DNA of 64,000 bases from Prosopocoilus inquinatus (lineage: Eukaryota > Arthropoda > Insecta > Coleoptera > Lucanidae), in the NCBI GenBank assembly GCA_036172665.1, contig CM069870.1:64046212-64110211 (forward strand). Reading direction: 5' to 3'. Each line of letters begins with the position of its first letter. Position 1 is the stretch's first letter. Below, piece after piece: positions 48,508 through 58,956 of the stretch. The position numbers and the translations under genes were made by a program. The notes below the pieces were generated by a model that saw only the letters and a list, made by a program, of their open reading frames with translations, was not told where the DNA came from and ran no database searches.

Positions 48508-48771
48508 TTAGAAAAATTTTGTGCAAATCGTTTTTGATTGCAGTGAGAACCTCGAGCAGCCTCTGGACAGCTGTTTCAGCCCTGCTCGGGGCTTCTTCAG
48601 CAGAAACGTAGCTCGACATTCCCACTGCAGACCAAAAACGACTTGCCCAATTTATTCGCAAGCATGGCCGCCTTGCATGGGGGACTCATTAGGAGCAAAT
48701 CCCGCTTCAATTTGTCTATCCTACTGCAATGTTAGGTCAAAAAGCGATAGTAAGATGTCGCTATTTTATAT
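48508..48771 (-). mobile_element. 264-bp insertion carrying a hammerhead ribozyme
   Basis: A clean insertion into the T-rich repeat, flanked by a perfect 12-bp duplication GATTTTGATAAC (48496-48507 and 48772-48783). The + left half is an imperfect inverted repeat (about 48525-48650) whose core folds as a hammerhead on the minus strand; the right half is the 111-bp module shared with 28.1 kb. A 12-bp duplication and a hammerhead fit a non-autonomous Penelope-type or retrozyme-like retroelement (inference). It encodes no protein. Confidence 0.65.
48560..48610 (-). ncRNA. hammerhead ribozyme (type I layout)
   Basis: On the minus strand: core CTGAAGA (48600-48594; fits CUGANGA), stem II AGCCC/GGGCT closed by a 6-nt loop, GAAA (48577-48574), palindromic stem III ACAG/CTGT, then C at 48566, giving the classical GUC cleavage triplet. 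Stem I starts CTG/CAG and extends imperfectly for about 40 nt on each side. All conserved core bases are present. A self-cleaving RNA of the class reported in Penelope-like elements and retrozymes is the likely function; activity is untested. Confidence 0.7.
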
Positions 48772-50597
48772 GATTTTGATAACGTTTCATCAAATCGTTT
48801 TTGTTTGTTTTGTTTTTTTTTCCACCATGTTATTTGTTTACATTTCAACGAGATTTATTTGAGGAACAGTCTTGTTTTTTTTTTTATTTTGACGTTTGTA
48901 CAATTTTTTTTTCATCAATCCTTAATTTTGATTTGATGAATTAATTGTTTTTTAAAGGTTTTTGTTTTGTCCTTATTATTTTTTTTTTTCGCTTTTCGTT
49001 GTTCTTTATTTAATTTTTTTTAATTCATTTCTTGTTCTTGTTTTCTAACACATCATATTTCGCTTTATATTAATCTCTTGATTTTTTACAGTATACCAGA
49101 GAATCGTCAATTTTCTTTTGTTTTTATCCGTTATATATTTCCGCATTTCCGTTGATATTATTGTTTTTTAAAGGTTTTTGCCTATCATACTTGTTTACGT
49201 TTCGCTAATCTTTATTTGAGTTTTTTTTTTAAATATAAATCCTTGATTTTGGAAAGCTTTTATCGTCCATGGCTTTTTATTTGTTGTTTTTTTTTATTGT
49301 TTTATCCTCCGTCTTATTTGTTTACATTGCTTTTATTATTATTATTTTTGAGCTACATTTGACGCTCTTTTTTTCTAATTTTGAAAAATCCTTCGGCTAT
49401 TCTAGATCTCTTGTTTTGTATTTTTGTCCTTATTATTTTTATTTTTTGCTTTTTGTTGTTCTTTATTTAATTTTTTTTAAATTCATTTCTTGTTCTTGTT
49501 TTCTGACACATGATATTTCGCTTTATATTAATCTCTTGATTTTTTACAGTATACCAGAGAATCGTCAAAATTTTCTTTTGTTTTTATCCGTTATATATTT
49601 CCGCATTTCCGTTGATATTATTGTTAGAGTTCTCTTTTGTTTATCAAATTATATTTTTCGTATTTCATGTTTATTTATATGTTATTTATAGTTTTGTTTT
49701 TTGTCCTGTGTCGGCTTAACATATTATAATCTCTAACACTCCACGGAAGAGTGGTTGATCGATATTTTTTTCTTTTTTTTTTTGAACAAAATTGGTTTTC
49801 ATTTTTGTTTGTTTTGATAATACATCCAACGTCTTTCTATAGTTTTTTTTTTTAATGAATCACGTGGTTTTCACTTCATCATAGGAAAAAATTCTCAATT
49901 TTTTTCTAATTTGTTTACAATTTTCAACTTTTTTTGTCATTCTTTAATTCATTTGTTTATCATTGTTCTTTATTATATGAATCTCTACGAAATGTTTTCA
50001 ATTCTTTGATTCTAATAACATTTCATCATTTGGTTTTTGTTTGTTTTGTTTGTTTTGCCAATATTTTATTTGTTTACATTTAACGTCTTGTTGTTTCTTA
50101 TTTTGACGTTTGTATTGTTCTCTTTTTCATCATTCCTTAATTTTGATTTGATGAATTATTTGTTTTTTTTAATGATTTTTGTCTATTATTGTGGATTACG
50201 TTTCATTATTCTTTATTTGAGTTTTTTTTATATACTTATTAAACCTTGATTTTGAAAAGCATTCATCATCCGTTTTCTTATTTGTTCTGTTGTTTTTGTT
50301 TTTTTTTTTTTTGGTTTTTGGTCATCCGTCTTATTTGTTTACATTTGCTTTTATTATTATTATTATTATTGAGCTACATTTGACACTCTTTGGTTGGAGT
50401 TAACTTGAAACTTCTGGAATGGCAACGAAGAACTTTTCATTGAAAGATGCGCTCATAGATGAGGAGGATCATCTCAGTACTGGGTGATTCAAAATAAATG
50501 TCCGACCCGTCAACCGCATGTAGTACACGGAAAAAGAAAACAAAAAGTCTATAGGCAAAGGGGATCTATATAGACATAGTTTTTGAAATACTGATAT

Positions 50598-51789
50598 CTT
50601 TTGATGTTCAATCCTTATTTCCCAGTATCCCGATTCCCACCACGCTAAACTACCTGCAAGATCTCCTAGTTTCTGACAACATAGACCAACAGAAGACAGA
50701 TGAATTTCTGGAACTTACAAAATTGTATGTCGCAAAATTGTTTTCAAATTAATGAGGAATTTTTTAAACAAACCGAAGGAACTTCAATGGGAAACTGCTT
50801 ATCACCATATTTGGCTGACCTTGTTATGCGTAATTTAGAAACGCCACTCAAAGAAAATTGTACTTTTTTCCCTACAATATGGTTTAGATATGTAGATGAT
50901 GTTTTCGCTGTTTTTAATACCAAGGAATGTAGAATAGAAGATTTTTTGGATATTTTAAATTCTAAATTTCCTAGTATTAAATTCACGTTTGAAAAAGAGG
51001 TAAATGGAAAATTACCATTCCTGGATGCCTTGGTTATTAGAAATAGTGAAAACAAATTAGAATTTGATATATATATAGGAAAGAAACAAAGACCAATAGA
51101 TTTATTGTTAATGATTCACAACATACCTTATCACATAAGTATTCTGCAATTTCTTTTCTACTTAATAGATTAGTTAACTTCCCACTGTCCAAAGAAAGGT
51201 ACAACAAAGAACTTAAATTTATTAAAGATGTAGCAATTCACAATGGTTACTCAGTAGATATTGCAGAAAATATGTTAAGGAAAATTGTAAATAAGGTCAA
51301 TATCAAAAAATTTACCGCTTTGTTACCAGCAAAAACAAACACGTCTAAATATATTAAAATTCCGTTTGACAAAAGCTGCTCTAAAGGTTTAAATAACATT
51401 TTTAAAACACAAGGGTACACAATTGCATATACTAATAACAACACTCGAAAACGTTTACTAACAAACCCCAAGGACAAAACTGAATTAAATGAGAAATAAG
51501 AGATCTATGAAATATCTTGTCAAGGGTGCACTAAAAAATATATTGAGCAAACAAAAAGAAAAATACTAACTCGTTTTAAGGAACACTTAGCTCACTTAAA
51601 GTACAATAGAATTGAAAAATCCAGTGTTGCCCGACATATTTTTGACACCAGTCATAAAATAGATTTAAGTAATCTTAGGTTAGTAAAGCAACGTCAAGCA
51701 ACAGGGAATTAGACAGTTTTGAAACCATTTTTATACACAAAACCAGTAAAGATTTAATGAACGCCTTTGGCAGGTTCTGTGTTGCTTGA
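50598..51789 (+). pseudogene. Penelope-type RT with GIY-YIG endonuclease, broken
   Basis: 'FDVQSLFPSIP' opens the truncated RT, followed by 'QTEGTSMGNCLSPYLADL', 'WFRYVDDVFAVF' (YVDD 50889-50900) and 'LPFLDALVIR'. The frame shifts at about 50722 and 51100 ('NDSQHTLSHKYSAISFLLNRL'). TAA at 51497-51499 stops it just before the endonuclease stretch 'YEISCQGCTKKYIEQTKRKI...RFKEHL', where the second G of GIY-YIG is E. A last shift near 51710 leads to 'ELDSFETIFIHKT...MNAFGRF' and a stop at 51787-51789. Confidence 0.9.
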
Positions 51790-51873
51790 CTTAGTTGACG
51801 CAATCCGGTGTATATAAGGTAGCGATAGGTATGACACCGTCACTTCTCTGTGATTTAGTAGGATTGAAGTCGC

Positions 51874-51918
51874 AACTACTGAAGATGGCAGCATAGCTGC
51901 CGAAATACGTATTTAGTT
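51874..51918 (+). ncRNA. hammerhead ribozyme motif in the Penelope 3' region
   Basis: Stem I AACTA (51874-51878) pairs with TAGTT (51914-51918). Core CTGAAGA (51879-51885), one unpaired T, stem II GGCAGC/GCTGCC with loop ATA, GAA, minimal palindromic stem III ATAC/GTAT, then T as the cleavage-site base (AUU triplet). All strictly conserved core bases are present. Hammerheads are known in Penelope-like terminal repeats, which supports the call. The unpaired T before stem II and the AUU triplet could lower activity. Confidence 0.6.
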
Positions 51919-52008
51919 AAAAAAAAAATATTGTGGTTAGGAGTCAAATCCAAATTTATTGTTAGACAGGCCACAGTCTCCAATACATTAAAACATAGTT
52001 TTTGAGAT

Positions 52009-52234
52009 GACTTTCTGCGGAAAAGAATGTATACTACGCAATTCATTAATTCGAATTTTGAATTTGTGTATGTATACGTGAGAAATGAATCCATTTGATG
52101 ATTTCCATTTTGGATACAAAGGAGGTTGATTTTTGAAATGCTTCTGATAAATTTATTTGTTGCAATTTCGCACTTGTGACCTTAGTTATTACGTGCCTAA
52201 CGGGTCGAACACTTATTCTGACTCATCCTGTATA
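52009..52234 (+). repeat. MITE-like repeat, partner of 31060-31289
   Basis: Right part of the split MITE. It shares about 80% of positions with 31060-31289 by eye and ends in the same 'tcatcctgta'. Confidence 0.75.
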
Positions 52235-52306
52235 TTATTGAATGTTAATAAATGACGATTTCTATGTATGCGATATTAAATTTTCTCTCTAAGAACCTGT
52301 CGGGTA

Positions 52307-52390
52307 TCTCGTCCAAATATTGTATCAAACATCTAAGTAACAATTTGTCATTTCATCAAGCATCTCGTCCACTATTGTATCAAACATGCA
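52307..52390 (+). repeat. short direct repeat
   Basis: 'tctcgtcca..attgtatcaaacat' occurs twice about 56 bp apart. Confidence 0.6.
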
Positions 52391-53379
52391 CCTACGTCTG
52401 TAGCCACTTTTGTACTGGAATCTCATACAAGTGTATATTTCACACAGCAAAACGCTAACGCCAAATGCAGCTCGCTCGAATACGTGCCTCGTAAGTTAAA
52501 GCGCACTCACAATAAGCGAAGAATTGTGTATTTGCACAGTAAGTAAACAAGAACACCAACTCCACAGGCTGTTTCAAACTTAACATATCACAGTTGTAAC
52601 TCGTCGATGCGCTTTGCTGAACAGGTGCAGAACGTGTGTTTCCTGAAATCTCGATCCTCCTCCTTCCGTTCCGAAGCTTCAAGGTAACCGGAAGAAACCG
52701 GAACTTTTTGTAATTAGATTCCCCGGAGGGGCATCCTCGCTGAATTAATTAAAATTAATTAAAATCGCAAAAATTACAGACGTGGTGAATATTTTGCGAG
52801 GGACGCGAATTTAATTTCGCGTAACGTGATTGTTTTTTGTTGCGAAAACGTGCGTTCTGTCTTTGTTCGTCGGAGTTTCGTTTGTAGTAGAAATAATATA
52901 ATAATGTAATATTTGTATAACTCGGACTGAATTAATTAATTATTATTATCGCGAAATAAAAGTAATTAAATTTACAAGCGAGGAAGTCGTGAAACTTTAA
53001 TAATGAACTACCCGCTGTTTGTTCTGTTTTGTTTTCGTATATTTTCATTTGTAAAACATTACGCCAAGTGTTTTTAATTAAAGAAGTAAAAAGTTTTCTC
53101 TTATCTGATATATTTTAAAAATTAAGAGACAAGCTGAAAGCAAAAAGGAGTTTAAAAGACACGAACGGTTCCGAAATAAAGAAAGTTGTGTACCTGCAAG
53201 GAACAGTTTTAAGGCCCCTTTTGTTCGTAATGCGCACAAATGACATACTTGCCTAATATCGATTTGATCGCGAGAGTAGATAGTACACATCACACAACAA
53301 ACTTAACGTCTACAAAAGTAAACTGTTAAAGAGCAACATCACTTTGATCTCACTATAAAGGCAATCAGAAAAAGTATAC
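52391..53379. other. non-coding stretch
   Basis: No gene was recognised. AT-rich with 'aattaattaaaattaattaa' near 52745 and more balanced composition around 52.5-52.9 kb. Confidence 0.4.
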
Positions 53380-53383
53380 ATAC

Positions 53384-53735
53384 TGTTACGTTTCTAGGGT
53401 TTAAATTTATTTATTTAAACAAATAAAACACTCTGTAAAAACTTAACCGTAATTTAATAACGCTTACAAACTAATTTATTTGTAACAATTTATTTACACA
53501 CTAAAATCTAACTTCGACGGTCGCTAGTTAGAACTCGACTGACTGGTGAGTCAACTCCGGGAGATTTTATATCATTTGCTGCCGTCTGGAATTCTCTACG
53601 CTGGAAGATTCGAGTTTGTTCCATCGCCGGAAAAGTCTAGGCTGTTCGATGTAGGCCCCGGTGGCGTGATGGCCGATGACGCATAAAGCGCACCGACTTC
53701 TTGACGCCTTGAGCTAAGCCGGGTGGCGCGTCACA
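53384..53735. mobile_element. solo LTR, 352 bp
   Basis: It begins TGTTACG and ends CGTCACA: TG...CA termini within a short inverted repeat as in Gypsy-type LTRs. A perfect 4-bp duplication ATAC flanks it (53380-53383 and 53736-53739). No internal retroelement sequence is adjacent, so it is the product of LTR-LTR recombination. Confidence 0.75.
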
Positions 53736-53935
53736 ATACAATTCAGTAAAATGGAATACTGCAATTTAAAACAGATAAAGGATTAATAACGTAGGCGAAT
53801 ATTTGCGCGATAATAATAAATCGGCGATGATGCGGTGAAATTTCGGCGATAACCAAGAAGATAAATTGATTCTAAAATGAAAGTTTTGAATTTATTATCC
53901 GAGTGATGTTATTATTAGAAAAACAACGCGATAAC

Positions 53936-55180
53936 CACCTCAGCGGTAAATTACGTTTTCTTTCTTAACCATGGTACCGATAACACTGTCGCGTTAACAT
54001 TTGTGTACCTTATTGTAATTAATGTGACGTCTGATGTCAAATATTGGCGGTTACCGGTAAATCAAGGTTATTTACTCGCAGTTCCGATAACACAGTCACA
54101 TTCCCATTTTGGAGATAATTACACGTCATTGATAATAACAGTCTTTTACTCACTTTACCGGTAAACAACGGTTTTTTACTCACCGTGCCAATTAATTAGT
54201 CCCATCCACGTATTGACCGGTAATTATCTTATCGGTAAGCAACGGTCTTTTACTCACGGTACCGATAACTATCACATTTGTATTTTGCGCCGCGGTAATA
54301 ATTACCTTATAGGTAAATAACAGTTTCTCATTCACGGTAGGGATAATTAGTCACGTTCACTTTTTATCTGGTAATTACGTTACCGCTAAACAACGATTTT
54401 TTACTCACGGTACACACTGCGTAGTCAGTCAGTCTCGTTCACGTATTGACCGGTAATTTGCATTTGCATTTTGCGCCGCGGTAATAAGTACCTTAGCGGT
54501 AAATAACGGTCTCTTATTCATGGTAGGGATAATTAGTCAATATCACTTTTTGTCTGGCAATTACGTTACCGGTAAACAACGGTTTTTTACTCACGGTTCT
54601 GAGATCCCATTCACATACTGACCGGAAGATTATCTTACCGGTAAACAACGGTCTTTTATTCACAGTACCGATAAAAAACACGTTCGCATTTTGAACCGCG
54701 GTAATTACCTTGCCGGTAAATAACGGTTTTTTATTCACGGTAGGGATAATTAGTCACGTTCACTTTTTGTCTGGTAATTACGTTACCGGTAAACAACGGT
54801 CTTTTACTCACGGTGACGAGAATTAGTCCCATTCACATACTGACCGGAAGATTATCTTACCGGTAAACAATGATCTTTTATTCACGGTACCGCTGTAATT
54901 ACCTTGCCGGTAAATAACGGTTTTTTATTCACGGTAGGGATAATTAGTCACGTTCACTTTTTGTCTGGTAGTTACGTTACCGGTAAACAACGATTTTTTA
55001 CTCACGGTTCCGATAATTAGTACCATTGGCCGGTAATTATCTTATCGGTAAACAACGGTATTTTACTCACGATAGCCATAGCAATCACCTTCGCATTTTG
55101 CGTCCCGGTAATAATCACCTTACCGGTAAATAGCGGTTTTTTGTTCATGGTAGGGAGAATTAGTCACGTTCACCGGAAGA
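53936..55180 (+). repeat. three-subunit higher-order satellite
   Basis: Subunits of roughly 60-75 bp share the core TTACCGGTAAACAACGGT followed by 'tttta.tcacggta'. They occur in an ordered cycle: one followed by 'ataattagtcccattcacat', one by 'ttcgcattttgcgccgcgg', one by 'agggataattagtcacgttc'. The last type starts at about 54336, 54527, 54739, 54934 and 55153, giving a higher-order period of 191-219 bp. The core contains the palindrome TTACCGGTAA. Confidence 0.9.
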
Positions 55181-55900
55181 AAAAGAAACAAATTTTACAC
55201 AGAAAAAGGGCTGGGAACGAGTGTCTCAAAAAGGTCGACTGATTTGGGATTTTAAAAAATTAACAAAGTTAAAATTTCGGGGGAGGAGGGAGGGCGATAA
55301 GAATCATTCTCTTTTAAGAGACTATTACACTTTAAAAAAGTATGAAATTCTCAACTGACTAATTAAAAAAGAAAATTCACAAACAGGGTCGAAAATTCGG
55401 GAGAGGCGGAGCAAAAGGAACAGTTTCGTTTTAAATGTTATACATTTAAAGTGTTCTAAAAAACTATAATTTAAAATCAAAATAAAAAAAAAATTAGGAG
55501 TTATATACTTAAATTGTTCTAGAAAAACTAGAAAATTAAAATTAAAAAATAAAAAAAAAATTATGTAGAAAGAGTATAAACATTACTGGTGGCGCGGTGC
55601 GGGGGGGGGGGGAGGGGGGGGGAGGGGGGGGGGGGGTAGTTCGAAAATATCTGCTGATTTTAGATGTTTTAAAATTAACAAAAAAAAGAAACCATTTGCT
55701 TCTAACGTTCAACGTTTAACACCCGAAGTGTTTTAATAAAATAATAATTGAAGTAAAAGGTTCCTTTTTTGGCCACTGTCCAGTGGTGACGTAATTAAAT
55801 GTTCAAGAGGAATAAATTCTGATAACAAAAAGAAAGTAACTCAAAAGTAAATAAGATGTTAGAAAAATCAGTTAAGAATTTGCAAAGTAACGGTACAAAG
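55181..55900. other. low-complexity stretch with a long G-run
   Basis: Degenerate A-rich repeats ('aaa.tgttctaaaaaactata' type) surround a tract of about 40 bases (about 55597-55636) made of G runs separated by single A residues. No gene was recognised. Confidence 0.6.
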
Positions 55901-56069
55901 AATATGAAACAAATAACAAGTAATAAGTAATTTATTGACTTACTTGACGTTTCGCCAATATATTCACTTTTGATAAAGTAAATACTTATATTTGCGAAAC
56001 GTCAAGTAAGTCAATAAATTACTCTTTTAGCTCGTTTTTAAAAAGCCTTTTTATTTGTTTCATATTCTC
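55898..56069. repeat. long nested hairpin with perfect 29-bp inner arms
   Basis: Inner arms 55927-55955 and 55994-56022 are perfect inverse copies, separated by 38 bases; outer arms GAATATGAAACAAATAA / TTATTTGTTTCATATTC add a second inverted pair. Each inner arm contains GCGAAACGTC on its outward-reading strand. Confidence 0.9.
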
Positions 56070-57113
56070 TGCAATTCTCACGAGCAAGAACTATCCAAAA
56101 ATTAACAGTGCAAAGACGAAACCGAAAGGTGAAGAAGTCACTTCATTGAAAACCACAAATTGGTTCTTATATCTGACGTTTTCTATTTCTGATACTTCAA
56201 GGTCGCTCTGAATATCAGGTCCAGACTTTTCTTGCATCATTTGAATTCTCCTACTCTTTCTCTGTCGGCTCCAAGGTCTTCTTCTCCTGAAAAGACATCT
56301 CAAACATTTCTTTCCTATTTGTATTGTGTTGTTTTCCAGAGTTTTCCAGTTTCCCAGTGATCTGGTTTAATAAGAATTGGCTAAACAAAATTGAGACAGA
56401 ACTGTTTCCAGTCATGCCTAAAGCCATTTCCAGCCTGTCCAGACCATTAGGGCGTTTTGGCATCTGGGTTGAAATCATGTTAATTTATAATTATGCTTCT
56501 TCATAACTTTCTTAATTCAAAATTAAGTAAGATATTAGAAGAGCTAGTCTAAAATGACCATAATAACAGAGGTGAAAACGATAAATGAAAAAGCCACTTC
56601 ACTGACAAGAGCACAAATTGTTGGCATTTGATTCTTATTCCTGATCCTTTCAATTTCTGATACTTCAAGGTCGCTATGTCTCGCTGCCAGAATATCACAT
56701 TATCAAGACTTCTCTCGTATCTGAGTTGTCCTCCTCTTCCTCTCTTGGATCCGAGATCTTCTCCTTTTCTGAGAAGACTTCTCAAACATTTCCATTTTCT
56801 TGTTGAGGATTCCCATTTGAATTGTTCCTTTTAATTGTTGAGAAATTTTCTGGTTTTATTGGAGACATGCTTTAGTTAAAATTAGAGAGGTCTTCTCCTT
56901 CGTTGAAAAGATATCAAAAACATTTCCATTCTCATCTTGATCTTTAACAAAACTGAGGAAAATTTGTTTCCAGTCATGTCTAAAGACTTTACCAGCCAGT
57001 CCAGGCCATTAGGGCTTCTCGGCATCTGGGTTGAAATCATGTTAATCTTTACTTGTTCATAACCTTCTTAATTTTTCCTCCCATTGCGTAACTCAAAATT
57101 AAGTGAGATATTA

Positions 57114-57338
57114 TTTTCTTTCCTTTTATTTATTTTCTAGTATTTAGTTTTATTTTAAGCTAGTTTGTTAGTCTGGGAGGCCGGGTAGAGCAGTGTACTA
57201 CTTGTGTAGCACAACTGATGGCCTTCCATTTAGATCATAGCGTATTTTGACTTTTTTTTTTCTTGTAACATTTATTGTTTTGTTTCTTTATTCGCTGTTG
57301 ATCTAATAAAACTCTTATTATTATTATTATTATTAGAA
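57114..57338 (+). mobile_element. retroposon 3' end with TTA tail inside the array (copy 1)
   Basis: About 220 bp run from 'ttttctttccttttattta' through 'gtctgggaggccgggtagag' to 'ctaataaaactc' and (TTA)n. The tail form matches the LINE at 13.9 kb (ctaataaagg, TTATT). It interrupts a monomer at the same place in all three units, so it inserted before the 1.62-kb unit was amplified. Confidence 0.6.
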
Positions 57339-58731
57339 GAGTCAGCCTAAAGAGATGAAAACGAAAAATGAAAAACTCACTTCATTGAGAAGAGCACAGA
57401 TTGTTGTTTCTCATTCTTGACTTCTTCAATTTTTGATACTTTAAGGTCATTTTATCTTGCTTTGAGAGTATAACAACAAGACTTCTCTTGCATTTAAATC
57501 ATACTCTTCCTCTCTTGAATCCGAGGTCTTGTCCTTTTCTGAGAAGACTTCCCAAATATTTCCATTTTCTTCTTGAGGTTTCCTATTGGATTGCTCGAAA
57601 ATATTCCAGTTTTATTGAAAACCTGCTTTAATTAAAATTGGCCAAATAGAACTGGGGAAGATTTGTTTCCGGTAATTTCGAAAGACTTCCAGTCAGGCCA
57701 CTCTATCGGGATTTCTTGGCATTTGGGTTGAAATCGTGTTAATCTTCACGTCTTCAGTCTTTCATTCCCTTCCGAAATTCAAAATTAAGTGAACAATTAG
57801 AAGAGTTGATCTAAATTTACCATAGTATCAGTACAGAAATGAAAATGAAAAATGAAGGACTCACTTCTTTGAAAAGAGCACAATTCGTTACCATTTGGTT
57901 CTTATTTCCGACTGCTTCATTTGTTAATACATCGAGGTCACATCTCACTCTGAGAATATCTTATAAAAACTTCTCTTAAAACTAAATCCTCCCCCTCTTC
58001 ATCTCGTGGATCTGCTGCTTTTTCCTCTTTTAAGAAGGCTTCTTATTGCCTGTCCAGACCATTAGGGCGTTTAGGCATCTTGGTTGAAATCATGTTAATT
58101 TATAATTATGCTTCTTCATAACTTTCTTAATTCAAAATTAAGTAAGATATTAGAAGAGCTGGTCTAAAATGACCATAATAACAGTACAGAGGTGAAAACG
58201 ATAAATGAAAAAGTCACTTCACTGACAACAGCACAAATTGTTGGCATTTGATTCTTATTCCTGATCCTTTCAATTTCTGATACTTCAAGGTCGCTATGTC
58301 TCGCTACCAGAATATCACATCATCAAGACTTCTCTCGCATCTGAGTTGTCCTCCTCTTCCTCTCTTGGATCCGAGATCTTCTCCTTTTCTGAGAAGACTT
58401 CTCAAACATTTCCATTTTCTTGTTGAGGATTCCTATTTGAATTGTCCCTTTTAATTTTTGAGAAATTTTCTGGTTTTATTGGAGACATGCTTTAATTTAA
58501 ATTTGAGAGGTCTTCTCCTTCGTTGAAAAGATATCAAAAACATTTCCATTCTCATCTTGATCTTTAACAAAACTGAAGAAAATTTGTTTCCAGTCATGTC
58601 TAAAGACATTTCCAGCCAGTCCAGGCCATTAGGGCTTCTCGGCATCTGGGTTGAAATCATGTTAATCTTTACTTTTTCATAACCTTCTTAATTTTTCCTC
58701 CCATTGCGTAATTCAAAATTAAGTGAGATAT

Positions 58732-58956
58732 TATTTTCTTTCCTTTTATTTATTTTCTAGTATTTAGTTTTATTTTAAGCTAGTTTGCTAGTCTGGGAGG
58801 CCGGGTAGAGCAGTGTACTTCTTGTGTAGCACAACTGATGGCCTTCCATTTGATCATAGCGTATTTTGACTTCTTTTTCTTGTAAGATTTATTGTTTTGT
58901 TTCTTTATTCGCTGTTGATCTAATAAAACTCTTATTATTATTATTATTATTATTAG
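58732..58956 (+). mobile_element. retroposon 3' end with TTA tail (copy 2)
   Basis: Same segment in the second unit, with the 'ggaggccgggtagagcag' core at about 58797 and a longer TTA tail. Confidence 0.6.

Larger units (their letters stand above)
48190..50390 (+). repeat. T-rich tandem repeats with about 0.46- and 1.5-kb periods
   Basis: 48192-48500 aligns with 49708-50030 ('gtgtcggcttaac', 'actccacggaag', 'tcattctttaattcatttg'). Within it 48966-49167 and 49424-49626 are nearly identical over 200 bp ('cagtataccagagaatcgtc', 'tccgcatttccgttgatatt'). Hydrophobic frames (for example 49269-49691) are composition artefacts. Confidence 0.85.
50590..51992 (+). mobile_element. Penelope-like retroelement, 5'-truncated
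   Basis: A 16-bp target duplication, ACATAGTTTTTGARAT, flanks it (50574-50589 and 51993-52008; one mismatch). It starts inside the reverse transcriptase, continues through a GIY-YIG endonuclease region and ends with a non-coding tail that holds a hammerhead-like fold. The RT + C-terminal GIY-YIG order defines the Penelope class with endonuclease. Two or more frameshifts and a stop make it inactive. Confidence 0.9.
50485..52234. mobile_element. TA-target MITE split by a Penelope-like element
   Basis: The left end, CTGGGTGATTCAAAATAA, is mirrored at 52234 by an end that reads, inverted, CAGGATGAGTCAGAATAA. Both sides then have '..t.gacccgt'. TA is next to each end. With the internal Penelope insertion (50590-51992 plus a 16-bp duplication) removed, the MITE is about 330 bp. 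Its right part matches 31060-31289. Confidence 0.55.

Noticed and set aside
49269..49691. 140-codon hydrophobic open frame
   Set aside because: It lies wholly inside T-rich tandem repeats; F, L and I content follows from composition, and the repeat units do not preserve the frame.
57171..57245. tRNA-like or SINE head in 'gtctgggaggccgggtagag'
   Set aside because: No A-box or B-box (GGTTCGANTCC) could be placed on either strand.
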